Virus record (IMG/VR): IMGVR_UViG_3300032116_000033
Location: 62,001 to 126,000 of that record
Direction: 5' to 3' (one strand)
DNA length: 64,000 nucleotides
Source of the DNA: a virus
Each line of letters begins with the position of its first letter. Positions within the stretch are counted from its first letter, which is position 1. Of this stretch, positions 31,519 to 39,587 are shown in pieces. The position numbers and the translations under genes were made by a program. The notes beneath the pieces are model-generated. The model searched no databases. It was not told the origin of the DNA and saw only the letters and a list, made by a program, of their open reading frames with translations.

Positions 31519-31820
31519 CTTCGTTTCGCCAGCTGCACGACGTCGACTATGTCTTCTGCGTCGATCCATATGAACCTTGAGATCTCTTGGTCGTTGACGA
31601 CGCACCTTGTCTTTACGATGTACGCTTCTGCTGCAGCGTCCTCTTCCCAGCTTTTGCGCATCTCCATCACCACGCCGACGTTAGAGCAAGCGTCGGCATA
31701 GAAGAGGTTTCTCTGCTTGAACTCGAACTTTACGGTGTCGCCTAGTCTGAATTCTTTGTGCCTGATCTCTCCTGAGAAGCACGACGAAAGTAGTAGAGCC
31801 GTAGCTATGTAGAGCCTCAT
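31515..31820 (-). CDS. Lipoprotein (101 aa)
   Basis: Signal sequence of 13 residues followed by a lipobox (LLSSC, Cys14). The mature part is a small beta domain (GDTVKFEFKQRN, SRFIWIDAED). It should be lipid-anchored in the envelope. Starts and ends in ATGA-type overlaps. Partner unknown. Confidence 0.7.
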   Translation of the reverse strand: MRLYIATALLLSSCFSGEIRHKEFRLGDTVKFEFKQRNLFYADACSNVGVVMEMRKSWEEDAAAEAYIVKTRCVVNDQEISRFIWIDAEDIVDVVQLAKRR

Positions 31821-31933
31821 CGGTCCCTCATGAATGTTAAAACTATGAGCAATATCGCAGCAGCGACGTACAGCAATTCCGGTATCTGTCTGTTTCTGTT
31901 TGGAAAAAGTTTGTCAAACGCCTTGCGAAACAT
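31817..31933 (-). CDS. One-helix membrane microprotein (38 aa)
   Basis: Starts in a TGATG overlap and ends in a CGATGA overlap. A basic N-terminus and one transmembrane helix (ELLYVAAAILLIVLTFM), ending MRDR. Resembles the preceding microprotein, which also ends FMRD. Confidence 0.55.
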   Translation of the reverse strand: MFRKAFDKLFPNRNRQIPELLYVAAAILLIVLTFMRDR

Positions 31934-32043
31934 CAGTCCCTCATGAACATGATAAACGCCAGCACCATGGGCAGTATGCAGACACCAAAAAACACTACCA
32001 AAAACTCAATGAACTTCATCATCTCGGGTGTCATGTCGCACAT
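31933..32043 (-). CDS. One-helix membrane microprotein (36 aa)
   Basis: Follows the ThyX stop by three bases, behind GGAG. One helix (FLVVFFGVCILPMVLAFIMF). Coupled to the next microprotein. Confidence 0.55.
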   Translation of the reverse strand: MCDMTPEMMKFIEFLVVFFGVCILPMVLAFIMFMRD

Positions 32044-32046
32044 CTT

Positions 32047-32712
32047 CTACTCCACGAATAGACTTGGAAAATAATCCTTTAGCGCATCTTTACAAGCCAC
32101 AGCGATGTCGCGGTGCTCTTTCTGAGTCGAAGGATCCGACCTCACGGCGATATAGTGCATCCAGCTCCTCACAGATCCAGACATATAGAGCCTAGTCCTA
32201 GACGACAGCGGCAACACGAACCTCGCGCACTCCTTGGCTATACCGTTGTCTAGTGCCCATTTGTAATGCTCGAAGCATACTTTCCAGGCATCCAGTTGAC
32301 GTATGGACCACTCGTCCTTGATGTCTGGCGGAAGGTCGTCTATGGAGTTCTGCTTGTTCTTGAGATCCTGGCGTCGTGCCGCATAGAGCACCACGCCTGA
32401 ATCGTCGAGCGACTGGTAGCGCTGACTGAACTCTTGAAACGAGAAGCTGCGATGTCTGAGGATCTGGGGCGCGATGCCGCGCGAGGTGTCGATCTCGATC
32501 GTCACGTGGCTCATCTCGAACGGAGACCAGTGCTTGTGGTCCTGAAGATATTTCAGAAGTTTTGGCATGGTGTCGGTGTTGATTTGGTTGTTTGGGTTGG
32601 ACACTCTAGCGCAGTAGGCTATTATGTCTTCTTGGTCGAGGTGATCGATGTCTTGTGCGACCGGCTTTGTGACCGATATGACTCGAACTGAGTACTCATT
32701 GCTCGTCGTCAT
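32047..32712 (-). CDS. thyX: FAD-dependent thymidylate synthase
   Basis: The 221-residue product has the ThyX signature RHRSFSFQEFSQRY, binding FAD and dUMP, plus the conserved C-terminal half (LPLSSRTRLYMSGSVRSWMH). It converts dUMP to dTMP using methylene-tetrahydrofolate and FAD. It acts downstream of the dCMP deaminase at 15178. Full length. Having ThyX makes it unlikely that the ThyA-fold protein at 21701 is needed for dTMP. Confidence 0.93.
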   Translation of the reverse strand: MTTSNEYSVRVISVTKPVAQDIDHLDQEDIIAYCARVSNPNNQINTDTMPKLLKYLQDHKHWSPFEMSHVTIEIDTSRGIAPQILRHRSFSFQEFSQRYQSLDDSGVVLYAARRQDLKNKQNSIDDLPPDIKDEWSIRQLDAWKVCFEHYKWALDNGIAKECARFVLPLSSRTRLYMSGSVRSWMHYIAVRSDPSTQKEHRDIAVACKDALKDYFPSLFVE

Positions 32713-32881
32713 CTTTCTTTTCCGTAAGTGATATGATCTTGTCTATGGCTTCGCTGAGCGAGTTCATGTAAGCAGCGAACAAGTCTTCCTGACGCTTCGC
32801 TGCTATCTTGCGCTTTACAGCGCGCTTGCGCTCTATTATCTTGCGGCGCCTCAGTGCGCCTATGTCAGATACGTCACCCAT
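32696..32881 (-). CDS. Small basic coiled-coil protein (61 aa)
   Basis: Arg/Lys-rich N-terminal helix, then an amphipathic helix and an acidic tail. Overlaps thyX by 17 bases. The ribosome binding site is weak. Function unknown. Confidence 0.55.
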   Translation of the reverse strand: MGDVSDIGALRRRKIIERKRAVKRKIAAKRQEDLFAAYMNSLSEAIDKIISLTEKKDDDEQ

Positions 32882-32960
32882 GACTTTACTTACGTCTGTT
32901 GCACATATCTATATCTTAACAGACAGAAGGTCGAAGCATCCGTGCTTCCGACCATATACA

Positions 32961-33689
32961 TCATCGTGCAGCAAGTCTCTCTCGCGCGATGCGAAGTTCT
33001 TCCTTCATGTCAAACAGTTGGGCAACGTAGTCGTCTGTCTCGTGCACGCCTCGGCCACCGCCGCGGATCATGCTGGTCACAGTAGCGCCTGCAGGACCGC
33101 CGTTGTACGCTGCATAAGCGCGGGCGATGTTGCCGTTGTACTTCTCGGCAAGGCTCTTGAAGTGCTGATATCCCAGGAAGATGTTGATCTCAGGGTCGTT
33201 TAGGTCGTCGGGAGTAAGCTTGCCGAGGTCTACTTTGTCTGCTTCGGCCTGTGCTGTAGCAGGCATAAGCTGAGCGATACCCATGGCGCCGGCAGGTGAT
33301 CTTACTGTCGGTCTATACTGACTTTCTTTGCACATCAAGGCGATGAAAGCTTCCTGCACGTGGCGGTCGCCACCGATCTGGCTGAGGATGCGGTCCACCT
33401 GACGAGCCCGGATGACGCGCTGTGCCTGGCTCGGCAGCGTTGCCTTCGATCCCTGACATTTAGGCTGGTCCATCATCCACATGACGATGTCCTGAAGAGA
33501 CTCTTTTTCTTGCTGTACGACCTCTGCTACAGCAGGCGACCGCTGGCTTGGTGCGGGCTCTGCTAAGCTCGAAGACTGGAAAGCACCAAGCGCTTGAGCG
33601 ATGCCGATGCTTACAGCAGCAAATGAAACTCCGCCGGCCACCATGAAGAAGATTTTGCTTGACTTGACTTTTTTAAAGAAAGATTTCAT
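32961..33689 (-). CDS. Membrane-anchored lytic transglycosylase (SLT)
   Basis: The product has 242 residues. A basic start and one hydrophobic helix (about 12-35) form a signal anchor. The GH23 domain has LMCKESQYRP with catalytic Glu about 122, GAMGIAQLMPATA and AYNGGPAG. It should cleave peptidoglycan glycan strands from the outer face of the inner membrane. It is distinct in sequence from the exported transglycosylase at 16774. A virion role is less likely given the early-type neighbourhood. Confidence 0.85.
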   Translation of the reverse strand: MKSFFKKVKSSKIFFMVAGGVSFAAVSIGIAQALGAFQSSSLAEPAPSQRSPAVAEVVQQEKESLQDIVMWMMDQPKCQGSKATLPSQAQRVIRARQVDRILSQIGGDRHVQEAFIALMCKESQYRPTVRSPAGAMGIAQLMPATAQAEADKVDLGKLTPDDLNDPEINIFLGYQHFKSLAEKYNGNIARAYAAYNGGPAGATVTSMIRGGGRGVHETDDYVAQLFDMKEELRIARERLAAR

Positions 33690-33704
33690 AAAAGCTCCTT
33701 TGCT

Positions 33705-34142
33705 TTAGTTTTCTGATAGTATGTCGTCTACGATGCTGCTTGCTATAGCATCTGCAAGATCTTCGATTCGGTATCCGACATAACTTTCGTCCACTTTTAC
33801 AACGGCTAAAAAGTAGGGACCGGTGCCTTTAGGGGACTGTCTCGTCATCAGCTTTATCGAGAACCTTGAGCGAACCTTAGCGATCTTGAATTTGCAGTTC
33901 TTGTTGAAAAAGGTTATGTTCGTTTGGTGCTCATCTATGAGCCTTGACACGATCTCGATAATCTCACTCATGGCTTCGTTGAACGAGTCTTTTCGATATA
34001 GCTTAAGTGCTTCAATGACGTTGCGAGACACTATCAGTAGATTTGAAAAATTACAGTCTTTGCCCTTGATACGGCTTAACGCCTTTTCTACAGCATCTTT
34101 CTTCCTCCACCTTGATTTTTGGCTTCTGTGTCTAGATCTCAT
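33705..34142 (-). CDS. Hypothetical basic protein (145 aa)
   Basis: Arg/Lys-rich N-terminus and a mixed alpha/beta remainder. Coupled to the MoxR gene by a 4-base overlap, so it may act with it. No named domain. Confidence 0.65.
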   Translation of the reverse strand: MRSRHRSQKSRWRKKDAVEKALSRIKGKDCNFSNLLIVSRNVIEALKLYRKDSFNEAMSEIIEIVSRLIDEHQTNITFFNKNCKFKIAKVRSRFSIKLMTRQSPKGTGPYFLAVVKVDESYVGYRIEDLADAIASSIVDDILSEN

Positions 34143-35257
34143 TTAGATCCGCTTAGCTTGATGTTGGACTTAAGGATCTCTACGAGCTTAGGGTATCGCT
34201 TGCAGAAGTCTTTGAAGAAATCAGTGATGTTGCCGTTGTGCGACTTGAGGCCGCATCCTTTTAGGAGTATGACCGCTTGGTCGGAAGAGATGATCTCGGC
34301 CACCGCGACCATCGTGAGCTCGTCTACCTGATCTTCCGTGGCGCTGGTGCCGCCGTAGTCCTTGATGATGGATTCGACCGTTACGGCGATCTTGTCGCCT
34401 TGGTAAGACTCAGGACGCGATTGATCCTTGAGCTTCTTGAGCGATTTATCTTTGTTAGAGATCAGATCCTTGGACGTAACCGGCGCGTCGTCATGCACGA
34501 ACTTCCAGAACTCGTTGCCGATGTCTTTGCCCAGGACCGCAGACGTGATGATGCGGTGGAGTTGCTTGTCGTCGACCGCGCCGGCCTTGTGTGCCGCGTT
34601 TAACTGAGACCACGTGCGAGGAGAGATGTACACGCCGTCTTTCGCCACGGTCGAGGCATCTTTGTACGTCCACGTGCCGGACTTGACGAAGTACTGGATG
34701 TGGCTGCACCAGTCGTTAGAGGACATGAACGACACGAACGTGCTGTGGTCGTACTCGACCTCGAAGATCGCGAACCGGTTCTTGAGCGCGGTGTCGAGGG
34801 AGTTGACGTCGTACTCGGCAGAGTCTGGGTTGATGGCGGCCGCGATGATCCAGCCCTTGGGAAGGTTGTAGTTGTGGACCTTGCGGTCGGTGAGGAGCTG
34901 CATGAGGCAGTTCATGACCGCCGTGGTACCGCGGTTGGGCTCCTCGAGAAGGAGAAGACCTTCGGAATCAGGGTCAGTGGGCCAGAACTCAGGAAGGCGG
35001 TGCGACGTGCGGAGTCGGCCGTTCTCGTCGGCGGTCTCGCCAGGAAAGCCGATGAAATCGGGTGCTTCGAGGTATGCTACGCGCAGATCTATGAAACCGA
35101 AGTCCGGATTTCGCTCGCGCTGGCTGTGCGCCCACGCTTGGCAGATCTCGGACTTGCCGATGCCGGCAGCACCGGCGAACAGCGGGTTGAGGTTCTTGCC
35201 GACTGCACGAGCTCGAAATGCAAGGTCGAGGATCTCTGGGATGCGTGACGGTTTCAT
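34139..35257 (-). CDS. MoxR-type AAA+ ATPase
   Basis: The 372-residue product has a Walker A GAAGIGKS (29-36), Walker B LLLLEE (101-106) followed by PNRG, and a sensor/arginine region (NPDSAEYDVNSLDTALKNRF). This order is typical of MoxR/RavA-like ATPases that remodel target proteins together with VWA partners. A VWA protein is encoded at 29514. GGAG precedes the ATG and a CCGAACCTA motif lies 31 bases upstream of the ATG. Confidence 0.85.
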   Translation of the reverse strand: MKPSRIPEILDLAFRARAVGKNLNPLFAGAAGIGKSEICQAWAHSQRERNPDFGFIDLRVAYLEAPDFIGFPGETADENGRLRTSHRLPEFWPTDPDSEGLLLLEEPNRGTTAVMNCLMQLLTDRKVHNYNLPKGWIIAAAINPDSAEYDVNSLDTALKNRFAIFEVEYDHSTFVSFMSSNDWCSHIQYFVKSGTWTYKDASTVAKDGVYISPRTWSQLNAAHKAGAVDDKQLHRIITSAVLGKDIGNEFWKFVHDDAPVTSKDLISNKDKSLKKLKDQSRPESYQGDKIAVTVESIIKDYGGTSATEDQVDELTMVAVAEIISSDQAVILLKGCGLKSHNGNITDFFKDFCKRYPKLVEILKSNIKLSGSK

Positions 35258-35287
35258 CGTCTCTCCTTGATGTTTATATGACTCTCA

Positions 35288-35296
35288 TAGGTTCGG
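35288..35296 (-). promoter_or_regulatory. CCGAACCTA promoter-like motif
   Basis: Minus strand TTTCCGAACCTATGAG, 31 bases upstream of the MoxR-type ATPase start. Confidence 0.5.
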
Positions 35297-35319
35297 AAAC
35301 ACTTTCTCGAGGCACCTGG

Positions 35320-35325
35320 TATAAT
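35320..35325 (+). promoter_or_regulatory. Possible TATAAT element for the kinase-NUMOD gene
   Basis: TATAAT 18 bases before the ATG at 35344, with AGGAGG in between. No clear -35. Divergent to the MoxR promoter motif in the same 86-bp gap. Confidence 0.35.
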
Positions 35326-35343
35326 CGGCTCAGGAGGACCGCC

Positions 35344-36216
35344 ATGGAATTATTTATACTGATCGGAGCCCCTGGAATCGGCAAGACCTGGCTTTGTGAC
35401 AGATTATCCAATGATTTTACAATCATATCATCGGATCGGTATCGAGACAAGATCGACGAAGCGATCCACAGTGCGCTGCAGCAGGACAAACCGGTGCTGG
35501 TGGACATACCCTTCAGGATCAAGGCATTCATAGAAAGGTGGAGATCCGCAAAGCCGAGCTGCGTCGTCGTGTCGCTGGTCGAAGACGAAGCGACCCACAG
35601 GTCCCGACTGGCGATGCGAGGCGGCGAGTACACGGACTCGATCCTCAAGCGGGTGAGGCGCGTGAACTCCATCGCCAGGAAGTACGGGAACATATCGGGA
35701 ACGTCTGATTTCCTTATCGAGAGCCTGAGGCAAGAGTCTCGCATCCTGCGATCTCCTGAGACGAGGGACGAGCCCAAGCCGTCTAACGTTGGCCGCAGGC
35801 CGTCTGCGCTCCACCTGAAGATCCTAGCGGAGCGAAACGCGAGCGGTTGGCAGTCTGCCCCTGAGGTCAGGAGAAAGATAAGCGAGGCGAACAAAGGTCT
35901 TAAACTAACAGACGATCAGCTTCAAAGACTGAGCGAGGCAACCAGCGGCGAGCGCAACGGCATGTACGGCAAGAAGCACTCTGAAGACTCAAAGCAAAAG
36001 ATGAGCGAGTCTAAGAAAAAGCTCATGTCAGACGAAGGATTCAAGGAGAAGTTTAGGCGCAGTCGATCTAAGTTTGCGATCGTGTCGCCGTCTGGCGAAG
36101 AGTTCTTCAACGACAGAGACGCGGCCGCTAAGACCGGCATGAGTCGCAGCAAGATCCGCAAGCTGCTGGAGGACTCCAGCAGCGGGTGGAAGAGAGTTGA
36201 GACCTCTGGTCAGTGA
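35344..36216 (+). CDS. P-loop kinase fused to NUMOD DNA-binding modules
   Basis: The start follows AGGAGG; the product has 290 residues. Residues 1-130 form a small P-loop kinase domain (Walker A GAPGIGKT at 8-15, SSDRYRDKID, VLVDIPF, lid-like RLAMRGGEY) of the zeta-toxin/polynucleotide-kinase type. Residues ~175-235 carry NUMOD3-type motifs (VRRKISEANKG, GERNGMYGKKHSEDSKQKMS) and ~245-285 a NUMOD1-like helix-turn-helix (NDRDAAAKTGMSRSKIRKLL). NUMOD modules normally position homing nucleases; here a kinase takes the nuclease's place. The substrate is unknown. It is a plus-strand gene among minus-strand genes, as expected for a mobile unit. Confidence 0.8.
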   Translation: MELFILIGAPGIGKTWLCDRLSNDFTIISSDRYRDKIDEAIHSALQQDKPVLVDIPFRIKAFIERWRSAKPSCVVVSLVEDEATHRSRLAMRGGEYTDSILKRVRRVNSIARKYGNISGTSDFLIESLRQESRILRSPETRDEPKPSNVGRRPSALHLKILAERNASGWQSAPEVRRKISEANKGLKLTDDQLQRLSEATSGERNGMYGKKHSEDSKQKMSESKKKLMSDEGFKEKFRRSRSKFAIVSPSGEEFFNDRDAAAKTGMSRSKIRKLLEDSSSGWKRVETSGQ

Positions 36217-36473
36217 AGCGGACCCACCGGCTTTCCGGGGTCTGCGTCGATCTGGATCTTTTCCTGAAGCGTGTGGGCGGCAAGACCTTTGTCCATGAGC
36301 ATGTGCCGCACGTCTTCTTCCATCGAGTCATTCTTTGCGACCAGAGACTCGCAAAGCTTCCTGGTGAACGAGAGGACCTCGAGTATCGAGGCGATCTCCT
36401 CTGATGAGAAATATAACTCTATGAAACCTCTATCCTCTTTCGCGAAGAACTTCGGATTTCTTGGCTTCTTCAT
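36210..36473 (-). CDS. Hypothetical protein (87 aa)
   Basis: Helical, charged, converging with the kinase-NUMOD gene by 7 bases and overlapping the upstream gene by 44. Function unknown. Confidence 0.6.
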   Translation of the reverse strand: MKKPRNPKFFAKEDRGFIELYFSSEEIASILEVLSFTRKLCESLVAKNDSMEEDVRHMLMDKGLAAHTLQEKIQIDADPGKPVGPLH

Positions 36474-36762
36474 CGGCGGTCTCCTCAGCTCCGGTCACTA
36501 GCGCTGCGATGTGCGGCGGCAGCAAGCTTAGGTTTAGCTTGGGGGCCCTAGTCTTCTTGGGCTTACTTAATTTTACCTTGGCTGAAGTCTTTCTCGAAGG
36601 GGCCTTGTCTGCGAAATACAGCGCACCCTCGTTGAGGCCTAGGATGTTGATCGAGTTGTTTGTTGAATTTACAGACACTTTTCCGTCCGAGCTGGGCTCC
36701 ACTGCATCAAGCTTGACGATCACTCCACCTCTTGCGATAAACTGTTCCAAGGTCTCTTTCAT
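36430..36762 (-). CDS. Hypothetical basic protein (110 aa)
   Basis: The start at 36762 follows GGAGCTC. The N-terminus (LEQFIARGGVIVKL) matches a pattern seen in uncharacterised phage proteins of the form FLAKGGKITKL. The middle is Lys/Pro-rich. Function unknown. Confidence 0.65.
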   Translation of the reverse strand: MKETLEQFIARGGVIVKLDAVEPSSDGKVSVNSTNNSINILGLNEGALYFADKAPSRKTSAKVKLSKPKKTRAPKLNLSLLPPHIAALVTGAEETADEEAKKSEVLRERG

Positions 36763-36829
36763 GCTGAGCTCCTTTGTCTTCGTGTAGGGTACAAGCTTTA
36801 AAGCTGATACGACAGAGAGGTTAAAAGAT

Positions 36830-37627
36830 ATGGCCGAGAAACCTGATGTGCTCAACAGTCTTTCTTACGGTGTCGATTTCAGGGCCAGGAGAATATACTT
36901 CGGCTGCCTCCTAGATTCGGTCGAGGAGGAATCAGGAACTTTCACTCAGAACTCCGTGGAGCTTGCTGTAAGGGCTATGCACCGCATGGCGCTGGACGCT
37001 CCCTCTAAGCCGATCGAGATCCACATGAACTCGTACGGCGGCGATATGTGCTCGATGCTTCGGCTGTACGACGAGATCCTGACTTGTCCGTGTCAGGTAA
37101 AGTTCTTCGGCGGCGGAGCGATAATGTCTGCGGCGACGTGGATCATGGCTGTGTGCGACGAGCGGTACCTACACCAGCACACGACAGTTATGGTTCACGA
37201 GCTGTCAGCCGATCAGGGCTACGACAAGCACACAAACCTTCAGGTCAGCGCAGACGAGAACCGCAGGATCATGGAGGTGGCGTGCGAGCTCTACGAGAAG
37301 AACTCGTACATGCCTAAGAGCTTCTGGCTCGACATATGCCAGCGGGACGTTTTCCTGACAGCGCAGGAGACTATCGCATTGGGATTGGCCGACAAGATCA
37401 TCGAGCCCAAGAAGCGCGGGAACCTTCGCAAGATGCGTCAGGCGCACCTCAAGAAAACGCCGGACAAGGACCAGGTCCAGTCGCTCATAAAGTCGATCTA
37501 CCAGCGGATACACAGGGTCAACGTGCCGAACATCCAGGTGAACGCGCACGTGAAAGAGCCGGTGGATCCAGCCCTCATAGTCGATGACTCGATCGTGTTA
37601 CCGGTCGAAGAGGGAGAACCCTACTGA
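36830..37627 (+). CDS. ClpP-like serine protease (cytoplasmic)
   Basis: The 265-residue product has no signal peptide. ClpP-type landmarks: HMNSYGGDM, FFGGGAIMSAATWIM with nucleophile Ser about 100, and VMVHELSAD with catalytic His about 123. A long C-terminal extension (residues ~200-265) is unlike bacterial ClpP. Phage ClpP-like proteins are often prohead proteases, but this one is not beside head genes. It could pair with one of the two AAA+ proteins. It converges with the AAA+ gene at 37598, overlapping by 30 bases. Confidence 0.82.
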   Translation: MAEKPDVLNSLSYGVDFRARRIYFGCLLDSVEEESGTFTQNSVELAVRAMHRMALDAPSKPIEIHMNSYGGDMCSMLRLYDEILTCPCQVKFFGGGAIMSAATWIMAVCDERYLHQHTTVMVHELSADQGYDKHTNLQVSADENRRIMEVACELYEKNSYMPKSFWLDICQRDVFLTAQETIALGLADKIIEPKKRGNLRKMRQAHLKKTPDKDQVQSLIKSIYQRIHRVNVPNIQVNAHVKEPVDPALIVDDSIVLPVEEGEPY

Positions 37628-38578
37628 CTCTTTGGCCTTCTCGAAGGCCGCCTTCACGCTCTTCCTGTGGTTCAGGATCTCGTTCAGCGTCTCTTCCAAG
37701 GTTTTGTCATGCAGCAGACTTCGCACCACGATCTCGTCAAGGTGCGCGATGCTCAGTCCGTCACACTTCTTGCTCAAGAACAGCGCAGCCTCGTCGTCGG
37801 TCAAGGGTCTCTTGGCGATGAACTCTAGGAGCTTGACTCGCTCTGATCCTGACGGCGGCGTGAGCTCGAGGAGAAGGTCGAACCGGCCCGGGCGATCGGC
37901 GAGCGACGCCAACAGGTTCTCTGGGTGGTTGGTGGTCGCGATGATGAACGTCGGAAGCTTGAAGACGTCGGAGACGCCGTCGAGCAGGTTCAGTAGCCCG
38001 GCGTCGACCTGGCGCATGCCGCCCTCGCGCTCGCCCCCGCCGATGTCCTCGAGTATCAGGATGAGCTTCGTGCATCTCTTCGTGTACTGAGATCCGGTCG
38101 CCAGGAAGTCTAGGACGTCGTCTGAGTCAATCTTGGACGTCGGCCAGACCATGACCACGGTCCCAGGGTCCTGCTTGATCGCCTCGTTGCAGAAGTGCGA
38201 GATCGTGCTCGACTTCCCTAGACCAGGTGCAGAGTATATGAGCACGCCGCGCTTCTTCTGACGGCCTAGCGCCTCGTAGACGTGGAGCTTGCCGAAGAAG
38301 GTGTTGGCCTCTTCCAGTATGGCTGTGGCGTTGACCGCGTCTAGGAGCAGGCGCTTCTTGCCGAGCTCGGTCGCAACGAGCTGGATGCCGAGGTTCGTGT
38401 TCTTCATCGACCATATGCCCGGCTTTACCTTGCGCTTCTCTTCTTTCTTCTGCGTGCTGTACTTGAACTGATAGAGGATCCCGTTGTCCTGGAGGGCGAG
38501 ATCAGACTTAGGCAGCTTTACCGATTCGGTGAGGTCTGTGAAATTTGTCTTCTTTATCAGCGTGAAGTTTCCGCTCAT
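37598..38578 (-). CDS. Classical AAA+ ATPase
   Basis: The 326-residue product has Walker A APGLGKSS (117-124), Walker B LILILED (172-178) and a second region of homology ATTNHPENL...DRPGRFD (Arg fingers about 229 and 232), as in FtsH/proteasomal/ClpX-like classic AAA proteins. The ~85 residues before the ATPase may select substrates. It could be an unfoldase for the neighbouring ClpP-like protease, though the two genes are convergent. No transmembrane segment. Confidence 0.85.
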   Translation of the reverse strand: MSGNFTLIKKTNFTDLTESVKLPKSDLALQDNGILYQFKYSTQKKEEKRKVKPGIWSMKNTNLGIQLVATELGKKRLLLDAVNATAILEEANTFFGKLHVYEALGRQKKRGVLIYSAPGLGKSSTISHFCNEAIKQDPGTVVMVWPTSKIDSDDVLDFLATGSQYTKRCTKLILILEDIGGGEREGGMRQVDAGLLNLLDGVSDVFKLPTFIIATTNHPENLLASLADRPGRFDLLLELTPPSGSERVKLLEFIAKRPLTDDEAALFLSKKCDGLSIAHLDEIVVRSLLHDKTLEETLNEILNHRKSVKAAFEKAKESVGFSLFDR

Positions 38579-38847
38579 CTTTGTCTCCCGTTGTTTGAGT
38601 ACATGTTCAGCGTCCTACAGATGAAGTTTCGACGCCCCTGTATGTTATTGCTCTCGCGCTGTGTTCCGCTGAAGTCGTCTATGTTTATGCCGTCGCTTCC
38701 GCTACTGAACGCTTCACGGCTTAAGTTGTACCACTTAGCGGAAACTTTATAGTCTTTCTCTGGGCATATGCGAAGGCCTATGCTTATCGGAAGACTGCTG
38801 ACCGCCATGCCTCCGCTTGCCAGAACGAACCTGTCGTTTTCTTTCAT
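38575..38847 (-). CDS. Hypothetical protein (90 aa)
   Basis: Soluble, Ser/Asn-rich, coupled to the AAA+ gene by a 4-base overlap. It may be a substrate adaptor, but this is only a positional guess. Confidence 0.6.
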   Translation of the reverse strand: MKENDRFVLASGGMAVSSLPISIGLRICPEKDYKVSAKWYNLSREAFSSGSDGINIDDFSGTQRESNNIQGRRNFICRTLNMYSNNGRQR

Positions 38848-38850
38848 GGT

Positions 38851-39096
38851 TCACCATCTGTTAGTGAGTCTGTGGGCCATGCCTGATATGTCTCTGCAGC
38901 GAATGTCAGCCTTGGCCCTCATGGTCGATAGGCCTACGAACTGAACGTCAGAGAACTCGTCTGCAAGCAGCGCGGTCCCTAGATCGAACTCTAGCCTCTC
39001 GAGCGAGAGAGATACCGCGCGCGAGGGATCGAGGTCCACGTGATCTGGTTCCTCTACGCCTCCGACTATGATGTAGCCTTCTACGGTCGTCGGCAT
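38851..39096 (-). CDS. Hypothetical acidic protein (81 aa)
   Basis: The start at 39096 has GAGGAG upstream and overlaps the upstream stop; the longer frame is not supported. A small alpha/beta protein, function unknown. Confidence 0.65.
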   Translation of the reverse strand: MPTTVEGYIIVGGVEEPDHVDLDPSRAVSLSLERLEFDLGTALLADEFSDVQFVGLSTMRAKADIRCRDISGMAHRLTNRW

Positions 39097-39413
39097 CACG
39101 GCTCCTCGTGTCTGAACTCGTGGAGTCCGGTGGAAGTCAGTATGGTGAGCACGACCTGCTGGGTCGGCAGGATCTGCCACGAGTAGTCCAGCAGATCTAG
39201 CTTGCCCGATCTGCTTGCCTTCTCGAGGGCCACGAACAAGAACTCGGTCTTGTCGGCGGTCGCTCGCATCTCAAGCATCTCGCGATCTGTCATTATACCC
39301 TCTTTTACGAGGGTCTCTGCTATGTCGAGCGGGTGATAGACCTTGGTGGTCAGGACTCGAAGCGCGTTCAGCTTCCTAACAGTCTTCTCCGACGGGGTTG
39401 CGCTCTTCGACAT
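39096..39413 (-). CDS. Hypothetical protein (105 aa)
   Basis: Helical N-terminus, then a beta segment (QQVVLTILTSTGLHEF). Overlaps the upstream gene by 38 bases. No family recognised. Confidence 0.65.
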   Translation of the reverse strand: MSKSATPSEKTVRKLNALRVLTTKVYHPLDIAETLVKEGIMTDREMLEMRATADKTEFLFVALEKASRSGKLDLLDYSWQILPTQQVVLTILTSTGLHEFRHEEP

Positions 39414-39579
39414 GTTGGACCTCCAGCTGGTAGGATTCGCGGTACGACGACATCACGGCGTGACACCACTCTATGGCTCTGTACTTGTTCGGCCACTGCC
39501 TGACCGACAGGACCGCTCCGGAGTGCACCACGACGATGGACCAGTAGTTGCCGATTCTGTTCTCTAGCCTGATGACCAA
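39376..39579 (-). CDS. Hypothetical protein (67 aa)
   Basis: A small beta/alpha protein with WSIVVVHSGAVLSVRQWPN. It lies 8 bases downstream of the ligase stop. Function unknown. Confidence 0.6.
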   Translation of the reverse strand: MVIRLENRIGNYWSIVVVHSGAVLSVRQWPNKYRAIEWCHAVMSSYRESYQLEVQHVEERNPVGEDC

Positions 39580-39587
39580 GACGACTC

